This document shows, in pieces, positions 43,745 to 53,168 of a stretch of DNA of 64,000 nucleotides. Every line of letters begins with the position of its first letter. The stretch's first letter is position 1. The position numbers were made by a program, and so were the translations under genes. This DNA is from Collinsella sp. UBA6357 (GTDB lineage Bacteria > Actinomycetota > Coriobacteriia > Coriobacteriales > Coriobacteriaceae): the NCBI GenBank assembly GCA_002437815.1, contig DJRP01000016.1:43127-107126 (forward strand), read 5' to 3'. Below the pieces are notes generated by a model. It saw nothing but the letters and a program-made list of their open reading frames with translations. It made no database searches and was not told the DNA's origin.

Positions 43745-44983
43745 ATGAGGGCGGATATGACAAAGGACGAGGTATTCGAGCACGTACGCGCCGTGGCGGA
43801 CAGCCGACTGCTTGCGACGGTGCTGCTCTTTGTGCTGAGCCTGCTCGTCGTCGGCATCGATAACATTGTCGGTATCCTGGTCGTGCTGCTTGTCGGCTTT
43901 TTGCTGCTTGATCGCTATCCCGGCGTACGTCGCTGCATCGTCATCGGTGGCGCGGCCTGGATAATCGTGCTCGCGATCGGTGCCGTCGCGCTCAACGGGG
44001 CCGGCGGCCCGGTGTTTTTCGATGCCGGCTACCTTTTCAATATCTGCGGTCTTTTTCTGGCGATTGCGGTCTGTGCCGTCTTCTCTTGTGGTCGCGCCAT
44101 GTATTACCTGGGGATTGAACAGGGCGAGCACCGCGCGGACCAAGCGGTTGCCGCGCACATCCAAGATCGCCTGATCGATCGGCCCGATGACTGGGATCGG
44201 ATAGATGGTGACTACCTGGAAGTCGAGGCCGCCATCAACCGCGTGCGCGATCGCGAACGAGCCGCGAGCCAGGCGCTGCGCGACGAGGCGCGCCGCAAGG
44301 ACGATCTGGTCGCCTATCTTGCCCATGATCTCAAGACGCCGCTGGCGAGCGTAGTGGGATACCTCTCCCTGCTCGAGGAGGCGACGGACCTGCCGGCAGA
44401 GCAACGTGTGCGTTTTACGCGCGTGGCGCTCGACAAGGCGCACCGCCTAGATGCCTTGACCGAGGAGTTCTTTGACATCACGCGCTTCGACTTCCACGAT
44501 ATCGTCCTCACACGCGGATATGTCGATCTGAGCTTCTTGCTCGCGCAGGTTGCCGACGAGTTCTATCCGACGCTTGCCGAACAACATAAGGACGTTAGGA
44601 TCGATATCCCTGAGCCGATTACCGTGCTGATCGACGGGGACAAGATGGCGCGCGTGTTCAACAACATCATGAAAAATGCCATCGCTTACAGCTATGAGGG
44701 CTCGACGATCGAAATGTCGGCACGGCTCCAAGACGACGGTACCGCGTGTGTCAAAATCTCGAATCAAGGAGATCCCATTCCCGAGGCCAAACGCAAAGTG
44801 ATTTTCGAGAAGTTCTACCGTCTGGATGCGGCGCGCGCCACCAATCGCGGCGGCGCCGGTCTGGGGCTTGCTATCGCTAAAGAGATCGTGACGGCTCACG
44901 GTGGGACCATATCGTGCGAGTCTGACGCCGAACGCACCGTGTTCACGGTCATGTTGCCTCAACAGGATCAAGCCCGCCCGTAG
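43745..44983 (+). CDS. VanS-like sensor histidine kinase
   Basis: 412 residues. Four hydrophobic helices in the first ~120 residues, with almost no external loop, suggest intramembrane sensing. HAMP-like and DHp regions follow, with the phospho-His near 194 in AYLAHDLKTPLASVVGYLSLL, which is very VanS-like. The ATPase domain carries the N-box (NNIMKNAIAY) and G-boxes. The ATG follows the regulator stop without a gap. Its likely cue is envelope state. Confidence 0.88.
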   Translation: MRADMTKDEVFEHVRAVADSRLLATVLLFVLSLLVVGIDNIVGILVVLLVGFLLLDRYPGVRRCIVIGGAAWIIVLAIGAVALNGAGGPVFFDAGYLFNICGLFLAIAVCAVFSCGRAMYYLGIEQGEHRADQAVAAHIQDRLIDRPDDWDRIDGDYLEVEAAINRVRDRERAASQALRDEARRKDDLVAYLAHDLKTPLASVVGYLSLLEEATDLPAEQRVRFTRVALDKAHRLDALTEEFFDITRFDFHDIVLTRGYVDLSFLLAQVADEFYPTLAEQHKDVRIDIPEPITVLIDGDKMARVFNNIMKNAIAYSYEGSTIEMSARLQDDGTACVKISNQGDPIPEAKRKVIFEKFYRLDAARATNRGGAGLGLAIAKEIVTAHGGTISCESDAERTVFTVMLPQQDQARP

Positions 44984-45101
44984 CGCTGACGTCAGCGCCT
45001 TGTTCTCTTTACCGTTTCCTGACAATCAGCTCACGGCTGCATAAAGCGTGCCAGGTACCATCGAAGCCACTGTTGAAACATTGGATGCGGAGGTACGCTG
45101 C

Positions 45102-45863
45102 ATGACGGCAGACCCGGTGAGGCTCGCGGTCGACCATCTCGATTTGTACTATGGCGACCATCACGCGCTCAAAGACGTGTGTATCGATATTCCCGACAAG
45201 CAGATCACGTCGTTTATCGGTCCGTCCGGCTGTGGAAAGTCTACGCTGCTGCGCTGCTTCAACCGTATGAACGATGACATCAAGGACTGCCGCATCGAGG
45301 GCTCCATCAAGCTCGATGGCGAGGACATCATGGGCGAATACAACACTTGTCGCCTGCGCCAGCGCGTCGGTATGGTCTTCCAGCGCCCCAATCCGTTTCC
45401 CATGAGCATCTACGACAATGTCGCCTACGGCCTGCGCGGAATGGGCGTCAAGGACCACGCGACGCTTGACGAGCTGGTTGAGGAATCACTGACCCGTGCG
45501 GCTCTGTGGGACGAGGTTAAGGACAAGCTCAAGACCTCGGGCCTGGGTCTTTCGGGCGGGCAGCAGCAGCGCCTGTGCATCGCCCGCGCGCTTGCCGTGC
45601 GTCCCGAGGTGCTGCTGATGGACGAGCCGACGAGCGCGCTCGACCCGGTTTCCACGCTCGTGATCGAGCAGCTCGCCATGGACCTTAAGGGAAGCTGCAC
45701 GCTGGTAGTGGTTACGCACAATATGCAGCAGGCGTCGCGCATCTCGGACTCGGTGGCGTTTTTCTTGCTGGGCGAGCTGGTCGAGCATGCGCCGACGCTC
45801 GAACTGTTCAAGACGCCGCGCGATCCGCGTACGGCCGACTATCTGACAGGGCGCTTTGGCTGA
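45102..45863 (+). CDS. pstB: Phosphate ABC transporter ATP-binding protein
   Basis: 253 residues. Energises phosphate uptake through PstCA and also links phosphate status to PhoR. Walker A is GPSGCGKST, the signature is LSGGQQQRL and Walker [20 protein letters not shown] is typical of PstB. GGAGGT sets the ATG at 45102. The permease and binding protein (pstSCA) are not next to it in this window. A two-component pair follows 55 bases after it. Confidence 0.93.
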   Translation: MTADPVRLAVDHLDLYYGDHHALKDVCIDIPDKQITSFIGPSGCGKSTLLRCFNRMNDDIKDCRIEGSIKLDGEDIMGEYNTCRLRQRVGMVFQRPNPFPMSIYDNVAYGLRGMGVKDHATLDELVEESLTRAALWDEVKDKLKTSGLGLSGGQQQRLCIARALAVRPEVLLMDEPTSALDPVSTLVIEQLAMDLKGSCTLVVVTHNMQQASRISDSVAFFLLGELVEHAPTLELFKTPRDPRTADYLTGRFG

Positions 45864-45917
45864 TAGGGAGGGCGCCTGCCTTGCGATGGGTTAAGATGCA
45901 GGCATGAGGTGATCGAA

Positions 45918-46622
45918 ATGGTCTATTACGTCGAGGACGATGACAACATCAGGGATCTTACGGTCTACGCCCTGCGCAAGCAGGGAATCGAGGCCGAGGG
46001 TTTCTCATGCGATAGCGAGTTCAAGGCCGCGGTGGCAAAGCGCGTACCCGATGCCGTGCTGCTCGATATCATGCTGCCCGACACCGATGGACTTGAAATC
46101 ATGCGGCGCCTGCGTGCCGATCGCCTGACGGCAACGGTGCCCATCATGATGCTCACGGCCAAGGACACCGAGCTCGACAAGGTGGTGGCGCTTGATGGCG
46201 GTGCAGATGACTATCTGACAAAGCCCTTCTCGCTCATGGAGTTGGCGAGCCGTTGCCGCGCGCTCCTGCGCCGTGGCGGCATGGTCAAGCAGGTGAGCGA
46301 TGTGCTGCAGGTGGGCGACATCGTGCTGTCGCCGAGCCATCGCGAGGTGACGGTTGCCGGCGAGCCGCTCAAGCTCACGCTGCGCGAGTTCGATCTGCTC
46401 GAGTACCTCATGCGCAAGCCCGGCGTGGTCTTTACCCGCGAGGCGCTCCTGCAGAGTGTATGGGGCTGGGATTTCGACGGCGGTTCGCGCACCGTCGACG
46501 TACACGTGCAGACGCTCCGCCAGAAGCTGGGGGAGCACGCGGGCGTGATCGAGACCGTGCGCGGCGTGGGCTATCGTATGGCCGAGCCTTCGGGCGAGAC
46601 GGACAAGCATATATCCGAATAA
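45918..46622 (+). CDS. OmpR-family response regulator (PhoB-like)
   Basis: 234 residues. Receiver with YYVEDDDNIRDL and Asp50 (LLDIMLPDTDG), and a winged-helix C-terminus ending TVRGVGYRMAE. AGGTGA lies five bases before ATG 45918; an in-frame GTG at 45909 is the alternative. Location between pstB and a PhoR-like kinase suggests control of phosphate genes. Confidence 0.88.
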   Translation: MVYYVEDDDNIRDLTVYALRKQGIEAEGFSCDSEFKAAVAKRVPDAVLLDIMLPDTDGLEIMRRLRADRLTATVPIMMLTAKDTELDKVVALDGGADDYLTKPFSLMELASRCRALLRRGGMVKQVSDVLQVGDIVLSPSHREVTVAGEPLKLTLREFDLLEYLMRKPGVVFTREALLQSVWGWDFDGGSRTVDVHVQTLRQKLGEHAGVIETVRGVGYRMAEPSGETDKHISE

Positions 46623-46634
46623 CAAAGGAGCCGC

Positions 46635-48050
46635 ATGTCGGAGGGCAAAAAGACGCTTTCGGGCCGTGTGTTTCGAACGGTGTTTCTGGTCGCCATGGCG
46701 ATCATCGTGAGCTTTACGGTCGTCGGGGCGCTGTTCATGCAAAACTCGCTCTCCGATTCCACGCGGGAGAACCTGATGCGCGAATCCGACCTGATCGCCA
46801 AGGCGCTCGATACACAGGCGGATCCGGTTTCCTATTTGCGTGGGATCGGCTACAACGATCTGCGCATCACACTGATCGATCCGGACGGGTCGGTCGCTTT
46901 CGATAACGAGGCGTCTCCCTCTCTGCTGCCCAACCACGGCGACCGTCCCGAGGTCAAACAGGCGTTTGCCGAGGGCGAGGGGTCGGCGGAGCGCGCGAGC
47001 TCAACCCTCGATGAGGTGATGTTCTATCGTGCGGTGCGTCTTGAGAACGGCCAGGTGATCCGTTTGGCCCAGGCCCAGGCGGGAGCCCTCACGATCCTAT
47101 CCAAGCTTGTTGGCCCGTTGCTGCTGGTAGCGGCCGTTGGCGCCGTGATCTCGTTTGTCGCGGCCCGCCGCGAATCGCGCGCCATCATCGAGCCGCTTCA
47201 GGAGGTCGATTTGGATCATCCGCGTCGCAGCTACGAGCATGCCTATGCCGAGATGGTGCCCATGCTCGAGCGCATCGAGGCTCAGCGCAAAGAGCTCAAG
47301 CGCCAGATGGCCGTGCTTTCCGACAACGACCGCATGCGCCGCGAGTTCACCGCCAACATAACCCACGAGCTCAAGACCCCGCTGACAGCCATTTCGGGCT
47401 ATGCGGAGCTTATCGCCAACGGCATGGTCGAGGGCGAGGACGACCTGCGCGAGTTCGGTGGGCGCATCTATAGCGAGGCGGGGCGCCTTGCCGCGCTCGT
47501 CAACGATATCCTCACGCTCTCCAATCTTGATGAGGCCGAGCGCTCGGCAGAGGGCGAGGCGGTGCCTATAGGATCGATGGAGCCGATCGAGCTGGCGCGC
47601 ACGATCGATGCGGTGGGGCAGCGTTTGGATCAGGTTGCTGCCCAGTCCGAGGTGAGCATCGAGCTTTTGACCTCGCCGGTGGTGGTCGTGGGTGTGGCGC
47701 GTCTGATCGACGAGCTCATCTATAACTTGGCGAGCAACGCGATCCGCTACAACCGTCCCGGCGGCACCGTCACCATCGCGTGCGGTACCGACGCCGATGG
47801 TGCGCCGTTTGTGCGCGTGTCCGATACGGGTATCGGTATCGCCGCCTCCGAGCAGGATAAAGTGTTCGAGCGCTTTTATCGGGTGGACAAAAGCCGCTCC
47901 AAGGCGCGGGGCGGCACGGGGCTGGGCCTGGCGATCGTCAAACATGCCGCCCTGTACCATCATGCCGACATCAAACTTTCGAGTGAGCTGGGCGTGGGAA
48001 CGACCATCACGGTGACGTTTCCCGCCCAGGAGCAGCCAAAGCTGAGCTAG
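46635..48050 (+). CDS. PhoR-like sensor histidine kinase
   Basis: 471 residues. Two membrane helices (about 15-35 and 155-180) frame an external sensor domain of ~120 residues. The DHp domain has His244 in NITHELKTPLTAISGYAEL, followed by a HATPase domain with GTGLGLAIVKH. It starts 12 bases after the regulator, with AAAGGAG. It is the probable partner of the PhoB-like regulator. Confidence 0.9.
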   Translation: MSEGKKTLSGRVFRTVFLVAMAIIVSFTVVGALFMQNSLSDSTRENLMRESDLIAKALDTQADPVSYLRGIGYNDLRITLIDPDGSVAFDNEASPSLLPNHGDRPEVKQAFAEGEGSAERASSTLDEVMFYRAVRLENGQVIRLAQAQAGALTILSKLVGPLLLVAAVGAVISFVAARRESRAIIEPLQEVDLDHPRRSYEHAYAEMVPMLERIEAQRKELKRQMAVLSDNDRMRREFTANITHELKTPLTAISGYAELIANGMVEGEDDLREFGGRIYSEAGRLAALVNDILTLSNLDEAERSAEGEAVPIGSMEPIELARTIDAVGQRLDQVAAQSEVSIELLTSPVVVVGVARLIDELIYNLASNAIRYNRPGGTVTIACGTDADGAPFVRVSDTGIGIAASEQDKVFERFYRVDKSRSKARGGTGLGLAIVKHAALYHHADIKLSSELGVGTTITVTFPAQEQPKLS

Positions 48051-48232
48051 CCCCGCATAAAACCAAAGATGTTCTAGGACGGCGTGCGGCGCGATAGTTT
48101 ACGGTGCGCGCCGTTTGTTGTGCAACAAGAACCTGCGAGCTGTAGCTTATGTATGGAAAGCATTCGCGTCGGTGGAATGCGATACCATAGAGAACAGTTT
48201 TGTCGAAATATGGGGGAGGAAAGGCCAACCGA

Positions 48233-48892
48233 ATGACACTGCTTGAATTATTCCAGCTTTTGAAGAAGCATTTGAAGCTTGTTGTCGTGCTTCCGATCGC
48301 ATGCGCGCTCATCATGGGCGTCGGGAGTGTCTTGTTTATGAAGGACACGTACACCGCGACGACCAGCATGTACATTCTGTCCAAGACCGATGGCGCGGAT
48401 GGGTCGACGAGCTATAGCGATCTGTCGGCCAGCCAGATGCTCTCCAACGATATCGCGACGCTCCTGGACAGCAGCAGCGTCAAGACCGGTGCTGCCAAGG
48501 AACTGGGCCTGGAAGATCTGGACGACTACAAGATCTCCGTTACGTCCGAGACCACCACGCGCGTCATCACCCTCTCGGTGACGGGTGACGATGCCGAGGA
48601 GACGGCGAAGGTCGCCAACGCCATGGCCGCCTCGGTGAGCACCGTTGCCCAAAACGTCGATGCGGCCAAGAGCATCAACGTTATCGATGAGGCCAAGACC
48701 CCCGAAAGCCCCAGCGGCCCCAAGCGCCTGCTGTATGTGGCTGTCGCCTTCCTTGCCGGTCTGTTCGCCGCGGTCGCGATCGTCGTTCTGGTCGACATGC
48801 TCGATACGCGCGTTCGCAATGCCGAGGACGCCGAGCAGCTTTTGGGCATTCCCGTTGTCGGCCGCATCCCGGCCATGAAAGGTGGTAAGTAA
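48233..48892 (+). CDS. Wzz-type chain-length/CpsC-like polysaccharide co-polymerase
   Basis: 219 residues with two membrane helices (about 17-38 and 165-187). The external domain begins KDTYTATTSMYILSK, the usual Wzz/CpsC opening. The short cytoplasmic tail after TM2 (RVRNAEDAEQLLGIPVVGRIP) matches the contact with the BY-kinase. The ATG at 48233 is preceded by AGGAAAGG. It is the first gene of a three-gene phosphoregulatory operon. Confidence 0.88.
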   Translation: MTLLELFQLLKKHLKLVVVLPIACALIMGVGSVLFMKDTYTATTSMYILSKTDGADGSTSYSDLSASQMLSNDIATLLDSSSVKTGAAKELGLEDLDDYKISVTSETTTRVITLSVTGDDAEETAKVANAMAASVSTVAQNVDAAKSINVIDEAKTPESPSGPKRLLYVAVAFLAGLFAAVAIVVLVDMLDTRVRNAEDAEQLLGIPVVGRIPAMKGGK

Positions 48893-48895
48893 ACG

Positions 48896-49630
48896 ATGGC
48901 AAAGAAGAGGTCCAGCGAGCTGGTCGTTCAGAACGCCGCCAAGACGCTTCTCGCAAATATCAGATTTGCCAGCGTGGACAATCCCATCCGCACCATTACG
49001 ATGACGTCCTCGATCCCCAACGAGGGCAAGTCAACCGTGGCGATCAACCTTGCCCAGGCAATCGCCACCAGCGGCAAGAGCGTGCTGCTGGTCGAGACGG
49101 ACATGCGTCGTCGCTCCCTTGCCGACACGCTCGGCGTGCGTTCGCGCGGCGGACTCTATGCCGTGCTGTCCGAGCAGATGACGATCGAGCAGGCTGTCGG
49201 CACCACGGGTCAGAAGAACTTCTATTTCCTCGATTCCGAGCCGCATATTCCCAATCCGGCCGACATCATCGCCTCGCATCGTTTTGCCAAGCTGGTAAAG
49301 GAGCTCAAGGAAAAGTTCCAGTACGTTATCTTCGACGCTCCTCCCGTCGGCACGTTTATCGATGCGGCCGAGCTGGCCACGCTCACCGATGGCGTTTTGT
49401 TTGTGATCCGCGAGAACTTTACCAAGCGCGAGGAGGTCGTGAACGCCGTCGAGCAGCTTAGGAAGTCCGATAAGGTCAATATCATCGGCACGGTCATGAA
49501 CTGCTGCGAGGTCGAATCGAGCGAGTACTACTATTCTTACTACACCAAAGACGGTAAGAAGGTTAAAAAGGACGACGGCGGTCGCGTTGCGGGCGGGGCA
49601 AGCGCTCACTCCTCGCGTGCCGGCGTTTAA
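48896..49630 (+). CDS. CpsD-like bacterial tyrosine (BY) kinase
   Basis: 244 residues. Walker A' is SSIPNEGKST, followed by ETDMRRRS (Walker A'/B region) and VIFDAPPV. The C-terminal Tyr cluster EYYYSYYTKDG is the autophosphorylation site. It regulates polysaccharide chain length and export together with the preceding Wzz protein. Four bases separate it from that gene. Confidence 0.93.
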   Translation: MAKKRSSELVVQNAAKTLLANIRFASVDNPIRTITMTSSIPNEGKSTVAINLAQAIATSGKSVLLVETDMRRRSLADTLGVRSRGGLYAVLSEQMTIEQAVGTTGQKNFYFLDSEPHIPNPADIIASHRFAKLVKELKEKFQYVIFDAPPVGTFIDAAELATLTDGVLFVIRENFTKREEVVNAVEQLRKSDKVNIIGTVMNCCEVESSEYYYSYYTKDGKKVKKDDGGRVAGGASAHSSRAGV

Positions 49631-49644
49631 GGCGACCTGGCATC

Positions 49645-50295
49645 ATGCGTGACATTCACTGCCATATTCTGCCGGGAGTCGATGACGGCGCGAGCGATCT
49701 GGACGAGAGCTTGGCCATGCTGGAAGCGGCCAAGCGCGCGGGGGTGACCGAGATCGTTTGCACGCCCCACTGCCGCGACCCTTATTTTGATTACGACAAG
49801 ATGTGGGATGCCTTCGAGCTGCTGCAGGCCCATGCGGACGGATTTCCGTTGCAGATGGGTTTTGAGGTCAACCATGCCAAGCTTATGGATCTCGGCATGG
49901 AATGGGTGCCGTACCTTCACTTCGATGGGAGCAACGAGTTCTTACTCGAGCTTTCGACGATCGCCGGAAGGCTCGAATTCGAGGAGTACGAGCGCACGAT
50001 CTACGAGCTGCAAGGCATGGGCTACGATGTGATCATCGCTCACCCGGAGCGCTATCACGCTATACAGCGCGACATCGAGGTGGCCAAACGTCTGGTTCGC
50101 ATGGGCTGCAAGCTGCAGGCCTCGGCCGACTTTGTGGACGGCGGTCGCTTTGGGCGCGAGAAAAAGCCGGCTGAGCGCATGTTCGATGAGAACCTGTATA
50201 CCTACATCGGCAGCGATGCCCATAATGTGGGGCACTACGATTGCCTGGCCTATGCGAACAAGACCTATGCCTGTCGCGGCCTGCATTCGCGTTGA
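49645..50295 (+). CDS. CpsB/YwqE-type PHP tyrosine phosphatase
   Basis: 216 residues. Metal ligands HCHILPGVDDGA, TPHCRDP, AHPERY and GSDAHN are those of PHP-type phosphatases that reverse BY-kinase phosphorylation. It follows the kinase by 15 bases. No polysaccharide biosynthetic genes follow, so the module is isolated here. Confidence 0.93.
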   Translation: MRDIHCHILPGVDDGASDLDESLAMLEAAKRAGVTEIVCTPHCRDPYFDYDKMWDAFELLQAHADGFPLQMGFEVNHAKLMDLGMEWVPYLHFDGSNEFLLELSTIAGRLEFEEYERTIYELQGMGYDVIIAHPERYHAIQRDIEVAKRLVRMGCKLQASADFVDGGRFGREKKPAERMFDENLYTYIGSDAHNVGHYDCLAYANKTYACRGLHSR

Positions 50296-50312
50296 TCATT
50301 CTTGTGATATTT

Positions 50313-50343
50313 GAGCGTCCCCTTTGGGGGCGCTCTTTCTTTT
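50313..50343 (+). terminator. Rho-independent terminator of the cps-like operon
   Basis: GAGCGTCCCC pairs with GGGGGCGCTC around a TTT loop and is followed by TTTCTTTT. Confidence 0.93.
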
Positions 50344-50356
50344 AGAGGAGGTCGAT

Positions 50357-50848
50357 ATGGATATCCGGATCGAGACGGGCCGCTTTGAAGATGCCGCTGC
50401 GGTGCGCCGCGCGGTGTTCATGGATGAGCAAGGCTATGAGAATGAGTTCGACTCGATTGACGAGGCGCCGTCTTGTATTCACGTGACGCTTAGGGTCGAC
50501 GGTACTCCCGTGGGTTGTGCGCGGACGTTTCCCGAGCCGCTTGAGCGGGCCGATGCGCCCGATCTGCCCAAATCGCGCCGCAGTGCCTGGGACGAGGGTC
50601 TTGACGAGGACGACATCTATATCTTGGGCCGCGTTGCCGTTCTTGATGCTTGGCGCCATCACGGTTTGGCTTCGCGCGTCATCGCGGCAGCGGAGCAGGC
50701 CGCGCGCGATGCCGGTGCCAAGCTCATGAAGCTCCATGCGCAGGAGTACGTGACGAACCTCTACGCATCGCTGGGCTATACCCAGATTGCTCCCGTCGAC
50801 TATGAGGACGAGGGGCAGCCTCACGCTTGGATGGCTAAACCGCTCTAG
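50357..50848 (+). CDS. GNAT-family acetyltransferase
   Basis: 163 residues. An acetyl-CoA-dependent N-acetyltransferase of the ElaA/YjcF-like type. RRAVFMDEQGYENEFD near the start and YILGRVAVLDAWRHHGLASRVIAAAE, which carries the pyrophosphate-binding loop, are clear. GAGGAGG lies seven bases before the ATG. The substrate is unknown. Confidence 0.85.
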   Translation: MDIRIETGRFEDAAAVRRAVFMDEQGYENEFDSIDEAPSCIHVTLRVDGTPVGCARTFPEPLERADAPDLPKSRRSAWDEGLDEDDIYILGRVAVLDAWRHHGLASRVIAAAEQAARDAGAKLMKLHAQEYVTNLYASLGYTQIAPVDYEDEGQPHAWMAKPL

Positions 50849-50935
50849 GCGGCTTGGCGATTTTTCTATCTCGGCTGTATATATGCGCGCTTATGGGTTA
50901 TAAAATCTAAGTCTGAACATAGCAGGTCTGCAAAC

Positions 50936-50959
50936 GGCTCGGGCGACTGAGCCTTTTTT
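50936..50959 (+). terminator. Terminator-like hairpin in the htpG leader
   Basis: GGCTC pairs with GAGCC around 8 bases and is followed by TTTTTT. It lies only 30 bases before the htpG start, so it is either the end of the acetyltransferase transcript or an attenuator. A TATAAAAT at 50900-50907 lies on its upstream side. Confidence 0.6.
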
Positions 50960-50988
50960 GCGGGCAAAGGCAACGGAAAGGACTGCGC

Positions 50989-53013
50989 ATGCGTCAGTTT
51001 AAGACCGAGAGCAAAAAGCTTCTCGACCTCATGATCAACTCGATCTACACCAACAAAGAGATCTTTTTGCGCGAGCTCATCTCCAACGCGAGCGACGCCG
51101 TCGACAAGCTCAACTTCAAGAGCCTGCAGGATCCGAGCGTCAAGATCGACCAGGATAGCCTCGCCATCCGCGTGAGCTTCGACAAAGATGCCCGCACCAT
51201 CACCGTTTCCGATAACGGTATCGGCATGACCGCCGAGGAGCTTGAGCGCAACCTGGGTACCATCGCGCATTCCGGTTCCGAGGAGTTCAAGACCGAGAAT
51301 GCCGAGAGCCAGGGCGATTCGGTCGACATTATCGGTCAGTTTGGCGTGGGCTTCTATTCGGCCTTTATGGTCGCCAGCCACGTCAAGGTCGTCAGCCGCG
51401 CCTATGGCGAGGATGCCGCGCATGTGTGGGAGTCCGATGGTCTTGAGGGCTACACGATCGAGGATGGCGAGCGCGATGAGCACGGTACCGATATCATCCT
51501 TACCCTGCGCGAGAACGTGCCCGGCAAGGACGGCGAGGAGGGCGAGTCCTATGACCGCTACCTTACCGAGTGGGGCCTCAAGAGTCTGATCCAGCAGTAC
51601 AGCAACTATGTGCGCTACCCGATCCAGATGTTGTGCTCCAAGACCCGCGAGCTGCCCAAGCCCGAGGACGCCGGCGACGATTACGAGCCGCAGTATGAGG
51701 ACTACACCGAGCTCGAGACCATCAACTCCATGACGCCGATCTGGAAGAAGCGCAGCTCCGACGTGGAGCAGAAGGACTACGACGAGTTCTACAAGTCGAC
51801 GTTCCACGAGTATGAGGACCCGGCGCGCACCATTAGCTTCCACGCCGAGGGCGCCCTTGAGTACGATGCCCTGCTGTTTGTGCCCGGGCGTGCCCCGTTC
51901 GACCTGTACAGCAAGGATTACGAGAAGGGCCTGGCGCTCTACAGCTCAAACGTGCTGATCATGGAGAAGTGCGCCGATCTGCTGCCCGACTACTACAACT
52001 TCGTGCGCGGCGTCGTGGACTCGGCGGACGTGTCGCTCAACATCTCGCGCGAGACGTTGCAGCAGAACCGTCAACTCAAGGCCATCTCCAAGCGTATCGA
52101 GAAGAAGATCACAGCCGATCTCGAGGACATGCGCGACAACGATCGCGAGGCATACGAGAAGTTCTTCGAAAACTTCGGCCGCGGCCTCAAGTACGGCATC
52201 TATTCGAGCTATGGCATGAAGGCCGACGAGCTCGCCGACCTGTTGCTGTTCTGGTCCGCCAAGGAGCAGAAGATGATCACGCTCGCCGAGTATGCCAAGA
52301 ACATGCCCGCCGATCAGAAGGCCATCTACTACGCTGCCGGCGATTCGCGCGAGCGCCTGTCCAAGATGCCGGTTGTGACCGGCGTGCTTGGCCGCGGCTA
52401 CGATGTCTTGCTGCTTACCCAGGACGTGGACGAGTTTACGTTCCAGGCCATGCGCGAGTATGTGGCAAAGGATATGCCCAAGGTCTACGAGGATGACGCT
52501 GCGCGCGAGGCTGCCGAGAAGGCCGTGGCCGACGGCGCCGAGCCCGAGGTCGAGGATCGTCATCTGGAGCTCAAGAACGTCGCGACCGGCGATCTTGATC
52601 TGGCGACCGAGGACGAGAAGAAGGATGCCGAGGAGGCGACCAAGGAGAACGAGGACCTCTTCAAGACCATGAAGGAGGCGCTGGGCGACAAGGTCGAGAA
52701 GGTTGCGGTCTCTGCGCGCCTGACCGATGCGCCGGCGTGCATTACTACCGAGGGCCCCTTGTCGCTCGAGATGGAGAAGGTGCTACAGAAGGGCCCGGAG
52801 GGCGGCCCCGACGGGATGCCCAAGACCCAGCGCGTGCTCGAGCTCAACGCTAAGCACCCCGTCTTCGCCAAGCTCTCTGCCGCCAGCAAGGCGGGCGATA
52901 CCGACAAGATCAAGCAGTATGCCGGACTGCTTTATGATCAGGCGCTGCTGGTCGAGGGTATTCTGCCCGAGGACCCGGTTGCGTTTGCCGCTGCCGTCTG
53001 CGATCTGATGTAG
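50989..53013 (+). CDS. htpG: Hsp90-type chaperone HtpG
   Basis: 674 residues, slightly longer than E. coli HtpG. The N-terminal ATPase has LRELISNASDAVDKL, VSDNGIGMTAEEL and VDIIGQFGVGFYSAFMV. The middle domain carries the catalytic arginine in NISRETLQQNRQLKAI. The C-terminal domain is present, and an acidic stretch around 520-570 is an extra insertion. It is transcribed alone, with no CIRCE or HrcA-type operator visible. Confidence 0.96.
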   Translation: MRQFKTESKKLLDLMINSIYTNKEIFLRELISNASDAVDKLNFKSLQDPSVKIDQDSLAIRVSFDKDARTITVSDNGIGMTAEELERNLGTIAHSGSEEFKTENAESQGDSVDIIGQFGVGFYSAFMVASHVKVVSRAYGEDAAHVWESDGLEGYTIEDGERDEHGTDIILTLRENVPGKDGEEGESYDRYLTEWGLKSLIQQYSNYVRYPIQMLCSKTRELPKPEDAGDDYEPQYEDYTELETINSMTPIWKKRSSDVEQKDYDEFYKSTFHEYEDPARTISFHAEGALEYDALLFVPGRAPFDLYSKDYEKGLALYSSNVLIMEKCADLLPDYYNFVRGVVDSADVSLNISRETLQQNRQLKAISKRIEKKITADLEDMRDNDREAYEKFFENFGRGLKYGIYSSYGMKADELADLLLFWSAKEQKMITLAEYAKNMPADQKAIYYAAGDSRERLSKMPVVTGVLGRGYDVLLLTQDVDEFTFQAMREYVAKDMPKVYEDDAAREAAEKAVADGAEPEVEDRHLELKNVATGDLDLATEDEKKDAEEATKENEDLFKTMKEALGDKVEKVAVSARLTDAPACITTEGPLSLEMEKVLQKGPEGGPDGMPKTQRVLELNAKHPVFAKLSAASKAGDTDKIKQYAGLLYDQALLVEGILPEDPVAFAAAVCDLM

Positions 53014-53037
53014 GCCGCGGACCGAATGTCTCGATGA

Positions 53038-53070
53038 GGGCGATGTCTGTATCAGGCATCGCCCTTTTTT
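53038..53070 (+). terminator. Rho-independent terminator of htpG
   Basis: GGGCGATG pairs with CATCGCCC around an 11-base loop and is followed by TTTTTT. Confidence 0.92.
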
Positions 53071-53168
53071 GATGGAGAGGGGTCTAGCCCTTTGGCATAG
53101 AGGCGGCGTGCTATCGCTAATATAGGAAAGAAAAGCAACGGCTGTACAAAAAGAAGGGGGTCTGCATT

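Noticed and set aside
43046..44983. Reading the VanRS-like pair as vancomycin resistance
   Set aside because: No vanH, vanA-type ligase or vanX gene is nearby; the similarity concerns the regulators only.
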